A stretch of DNA of 64,000 nt from Populus alba. Its lineage: Eukaryota > Streptophyta > Magnoliopsida > Malpighiales > Salicaceae. The stretch is from contig NC_133291.1 of the NCBI RefSeq assembly GCF_005239225.2, forward strand, positions 3,348,001 to 3,412,000, read 5' to 3'. The position numbers were made by a program, and so were the translations under genes. Shown here in pieces: positions 60,265-64,000 of the stretch. Every line of letters starts with the position of its first letter. Position 1 is the first letter of the stretch. The notes beneath the pieces are model-generated. The model was not told where the DNA came from. It worked only from the letters and a program-made list of their open reading frames with translations, and did no database searches.

Positions 60265-62840
60265 TCAATTGTATTTACAAGTGCCGTGACCTGCGTGCAA
60301 AGAGAAGGCAGAAAGAATATATTAACAAACAAAATTCATTTCACAATAATTTCTCGTCAATCAAATATGACTTCGTATATATTTATATATAGGCTGGTGG
60401 GAAGTTTCAGATTAAATTTACGCAATCCCAACCATCTTTTAGATTCTAGGTCTAGTTAACTTGAAGTTGATCAGTGGGATTTATCAGTTAAAGAAAAAAA
60501 AATAAAGAGAATTCATAATTTTATAGACTTACTTGGGTCGGAGGTGGTGAGGACAGCGGTTTGAGAGAAATCACAATTGAAATCATTGCGGCCATGGGAT
60601 TGATAATAAGAGTTCATGATATATGATGCATGGGACCTGACATTGTCTGGACTGAAACAGGCACCGCCAGCTTGAATAGGCTTGCAATCCACACCCTGGC
60701 TGCACACATAGTCTATGTTTGCTTGTAAGGCTTTATCAGTAGCGTCCGCTTTTGGAACGCACCATTTCTTGCTTTTTGTAGGTGATGGTGGTGTTGGTCC
60801 ATCGGACTGCTTAACAAGCAATAAAAAGAAGAAAATTAATCAACAATATGCTATAGCGAGAATTTGGCTTTCTGCAAGGACTTTAGAGAGGATCTGTCTG
60901 CTAGCTAGAATGTGCATCTGATATACTGAATACCTCGGGTTGTTGACAGTAGTAATTTAATGTTAATACTACAGGATCTGCTTAATATATATGTTAATTA
61001 ATTTTGCTTTGTTGTCCCAGGACAGGTATTGAATCAAGAAAAGAATCAGAATAAAGAGAGACAAATCGAAGGAAAAAGGAGGAAAGTTGAAGATTATTTA
61101 GATCTCTCTGAAATAAATAAATAAACAAATCAAATATTGTTGAAAGTGATATGAAAGTTTTAGATTAAGCTATCATAATGCCGGAAATATGTATTCATAA
61201 TTTTATATGCAAATAATTTCGTTTTCAATGTTCATCCCAAAAGAATACACTTAACTTATCAGGTGTTATCTGCTATTATCCATTAAAAAAAAAAGCGAAA
61301 AGTTTGACATATTTCATACCTGTCCATTGCGCATAATCCCAACATCATAAACCGGGGTAAAATCTGGCCTAAACAAACCCCAATTCCTCTCTGCTGTTGA
61401 ACCGGGTTTAAGATTCTCATTGAACAAAGAAAAGACATATGTCTGGAACCGCCGTTTAGGCATTAACGGAGTCCCGTTCCCTGAAGTGACAACCTTAATC
61501 ATGTTCTTATTATACGAGACTGCATTCTCCACGGTGCACATGGGCTGGTTCGGGTCTCCTAGTGAGGGCCAACCGGACTCGGCCACGACAATGTCCAAGT
61601 CACCATAACCCATTGCTTTTATTGCCGAATAAACCGCGTCCATCATTGCAACGAACATGTTAGTGTAGGTAATGTTGGTGTTAGTGTCGTGGACGCCGCG
61701 GTTAGGCTTGAAGAGGATGTAGTTTTCCATGCTCGGAGAGTAGCTAAAGTAAGGATACGGGTTCACCATGAGAGGGGATTTGGTTTGACGTAGAAATTGG
61801 AGCATGGGAGCAAATATGACCCTGTCATAGCCAGGCCTTATCCGGGCAGCGCTTGGTTGCACAGAATTGTGCATAATTCCAAGGGTGTGGGGAGTTGAGA
61901 CCTGCGTAAATTTACGAAAAATCAATACTTGAAAACTAATTTTAAAGTGTTGTTCAAATCCAGATGTTTATTGATATTTAAAAATAAATGAAGATGCATT
62001 CAACACGAAATTATTGAATAAGAACTTAAAATCAATGTGTACAAAGTCATTTGACACGATACGTATATTTTTAAAAACAAATTGGCAATAAAAGGAACAT
62101 TTTTTTTCTTATTTAATGATAATTAAATCTTATTTGATTTGTATGGTACTTGAAGCTATAGCTTATATATAATGATATGTATCTTGAATTTTCTAAAATT
62201 ATTTTAATGATCATCAGTTCATTTAAATATTGAGCACAAATCATGAACTAAATCTATTTGAAGGGGGGGGGGAAGGAAAAAATTACCGATTACCATATCA
62301 AAAAGAAGATCGGCTCTTTTTTTTTTAATTTATGAAAGTGGTTCATGTGACAATAGAAAGAAGAAACCATCCTACCTGAACATCTTTGATTCCAGCATGA
62401 ACAAGAGCCTGATGCAAGGACTTCATGCAGGGAACGAGACGAGAAATCCACACTTTATTACCAGTCAACAAGATTTCATTGCCAACAGCGATGAGTTTAA
62501 TCCTTGTTTGCGGATAATATGGCTTGATATTGCTTGCAACCCATTGGCTGGCGGCATTTACATCGACAAGAGCAGGAATATCACCATTACCTACAGTGAC
62601 AGTCACGGTGATGTTCGAATTGGCAAAAGCGCGAAGAATATCAGGATTGGTGTCAAAGATTTTGATGCTATCGATGGTTGTTTGTGTTTTGAGGAAGCTA
62701 GCCACCTGAGATGGGGACGGAAGATTGTTGGCTAGGGTACCATAATTGACACCGATCGCAAAGGCTGTGGTGGAAAAGTGGAGGAGGGTGGAGATGAGGA
62801 GTAGGGCGGTAGTGATGGATGTGGTGGCGGTAGTGGCCAT
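60265..62840 (-). CDS. glucan endo-1,3-beta-glucosidase, GH17 with C-terminal CBM43 (X8)
   Basis: Four exons on the minus strand: 62840-62376, 61901-61320, 60806-60533 and a 26-nt last exon 60290-60265, all GT-AG. The product is 448 aa. A signal peptide (about 1-28, ...FSTTAFA) precedes IGVNYG, the usual mature start. GH17 catalytic residues are present: acid E122 in AVGNEI and nucleophile E263 in [10 protein letters not shown] short Pro/Ser linker ([13 protein letters not shown]) leads to the CBM43 module at about 363-446, with cysteines 365, 384, 390, 399 and 427. The sixth comes only from the last exon, SHGTCKYN. It cuts 1,3-beta-glucan (callose) in the wall, for example at plasmodesmata or during division and defence. 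A stop at 60513 would be used only if intron 3 were retained. Confidence 0.93.
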
Positions 62841-63929
62841 GTGATAAGGCCTGTTTTTTTTAGATGTGAAAGAGATGTCAGAAACTTTGTGGTTTTATAA
62901 ATAAAGAACGGAACTTAGAGAGTAGATGTAGAACCCAGTTAACTAATCCAAAGAGAAGTGGTGAAATATATAGGAAGAGCCAGCTGGAATTGGCGTTCAA
63001 TGTTTTGACATTTTACGATGTATAGACGGAATTCTGGAATGGAAGATATTGATTTGGATATTTCCTCTTTTAAGGGTAAATTTAGGCCGAAGGGTCCCTT
63101 GGAATGGTGGCGAAGCAAAATGTTGCTATGGAGAAGCCGTGTTGCAAATCCACACGAAAGAAATGCCTTGGGAAGTGGAGGGTATCATGGGAGACTTGCA
63201 TCATGGATGTGTCAACTGCTGGTCATGAAACGATGCTTCGATTGTGTCGATGTCAAACGTGGCGGTTGGACGCGGTTGGCCCTGTTCTATGAGTTGAAAT
63301 GGAGGCAGATTTACTTTTATTTTTATTGTCCTTTTGCAGTGTGAACCTGACCAGTCGAATCGACTGCCTTCGTTTTGGAACATGACTTGCCATTGAGAAA
63401 GATTATCTCTTTCTTTATTGGCATGAACGCGTAACGCGTACACGGTTTTGTAAATGAGCCCACGCGCCCCTACCCCCAAAAAAAAAATATAATAATAACA
63501 TTAATTTGCTCCAGCTCATCAATTTATTTGATTCTTTTGTCAAACATCTTTTGCCTCTTCTTTTTATCTTTTAAGCCTGTGGAGATGAATGTAGGTGGCC
63601 TGGCCAGTGGCCACCACCACCTTCTTTCTTTTTCATATATTTTAGCCGAAGTTTTCATATTTTTGTTTCTGAACTGGAAGTGTCCCAAAAAGCTGAACAG
63701 CAAGTGACATAGCCACAAATGAAAGCCCAACTGCGGAACACTCTCAGCAATAACATGGCTTGCAAGAAGAACAGTAGTGACTAGTGTGTTTCAAAGATTT
63801 AAGCTCGAATGTCGTACGATTGGATTTCAAATCTATGTTCTTACAACAAACAGGTACATAAATTACTTTTTTTATTGAAGCACAAATTTTAATTAATTAG
63901 TTAGATACTGAGCCAGTCGACACTCGATC
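62841..63929. other. spacer between two GH17 genes
   Basis: It holds the promoter side of the glucanase at 60265-62840 and the presumed 3'UTR of the next gene. The plus-strand 108-codon frame at 63018-63344 has no recognisable domain. Confidence 0.45.
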
Positions 63930-63955
63930 TCAGATGAATCTGCATGTGCCGTGAC
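63930..63955 (-). CDS. terminal exon of a second GH17-CBM43 glucanase gene (partial)
   Basis: On the minus strand 'tgtacag' is followed by 26 bases that read, after one base from the preceding exon, S-H-G-T-C-R-F-I-stop. The last exon of the neighbouring glucanase has the same length (26 nt), phase and motif (S-H-G-T-C-K-Y-N-stop), and the acceptor context is alike. The remaining exons must lie beyond the right edge, so catalytic parts cannot be checked. With only 26 bases this call rests on the close match to the neighbour's exon and its orientation. Confidence 0.6.
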
Positions 63956-64000
63956 CTGTACACAAACACGAGACCAAAATTAGACAACGAAAATAGTTTC

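Noticed and set aside
60513..60533. Glucanase ending at the in-frame stop at 60513
   Set aside because: It lies beyond a strong gtaagt donor and would leave out the sixth CBM43 cysteine.

Overview
This window is nuclear DNA of a woody eudicot, most likely Populus or a close relative in the Salicaceae. The evidence is: AT-rich intergenic DNA with long A/T runs; introns with GT-AG borders; plant-type genes (Dof factor, 377-residue actin with introns at the usual plant positions, GH17-CBM43 glucanase, DC1 protein); and many short AT-rich repeats with ends like GCGGTT...AACCGTG, of a kind I associate with poplar. The species cannot be proved from the sequence alone.

Layout. 1-136: possible 3' end of a plus-strand gene entering from the left. 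137-5964: intergenic, with an (AT)n tract and a retroelement-like remnant. 5965-7153 (+): Dof zinc-finger transcription factor, two exons. 7154-20889: gene-poor, with AT-rich repeats, a strong foldback, MITE-like units and a retroelement remnant. 20890-21636 (-): DC1-domain protein with a 5'UTR intron. 25376-26566 (+): intronless KIN17. 26936-29444: dead very-long-chain enoyl-CoA reductase (ECR/CER10) copy with a triplicated exon 3. 30725-31090: dead KIN17 fragment. 34047-36701 (+): intact ECR/CER10, four exons. 39670-41560 (+): actin, four coding exons plus a leader intron. 42120-43169: TIR transposon-like unit carrying a broken copy of a DRT111/SPF45-type splicing factor. 44012-45145 (-): ENTH-domain protein, four exons. 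48465-52598 (-): ALG5 dolichyl-phosphate glucosyltransferase, ten exons, one with a GC donor. 52716-52788 (+): tRNA-Lys(CTT). 55732-56460 (-): conserved-looking plant protein of unknown function. 60265-62840 (-): GH17 endo-1,3-beta-glucanase with CBM43, four exons. 63930-63955 (-): last exon of a second GH17-CBM43 gene that runs off the right edge.

The genes are mostly independent housekeeping or developmental genes: DNA/RNA metabolism (KIN17), very-long-chain fatty-acid elongation (ECR), cytoskeleton (actin), membrane traffic (ENTH), N-glycan precursor synthesis (ALG5) and callose turnover (GH17). I see no new multi-gene system. The most notable structure is a tandem duplication of a KIN17-ECR gene pair followed by reciprocal loss: the left unit kept KIN17 and lost ECR, the right unit kept ECR and lost KIN17. 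Other points of interest are the tandem amplification inside the dead ECR exon, the gene fragment inside a TIR element, and a tandem glucanase pair with 26-nt terminal exons.
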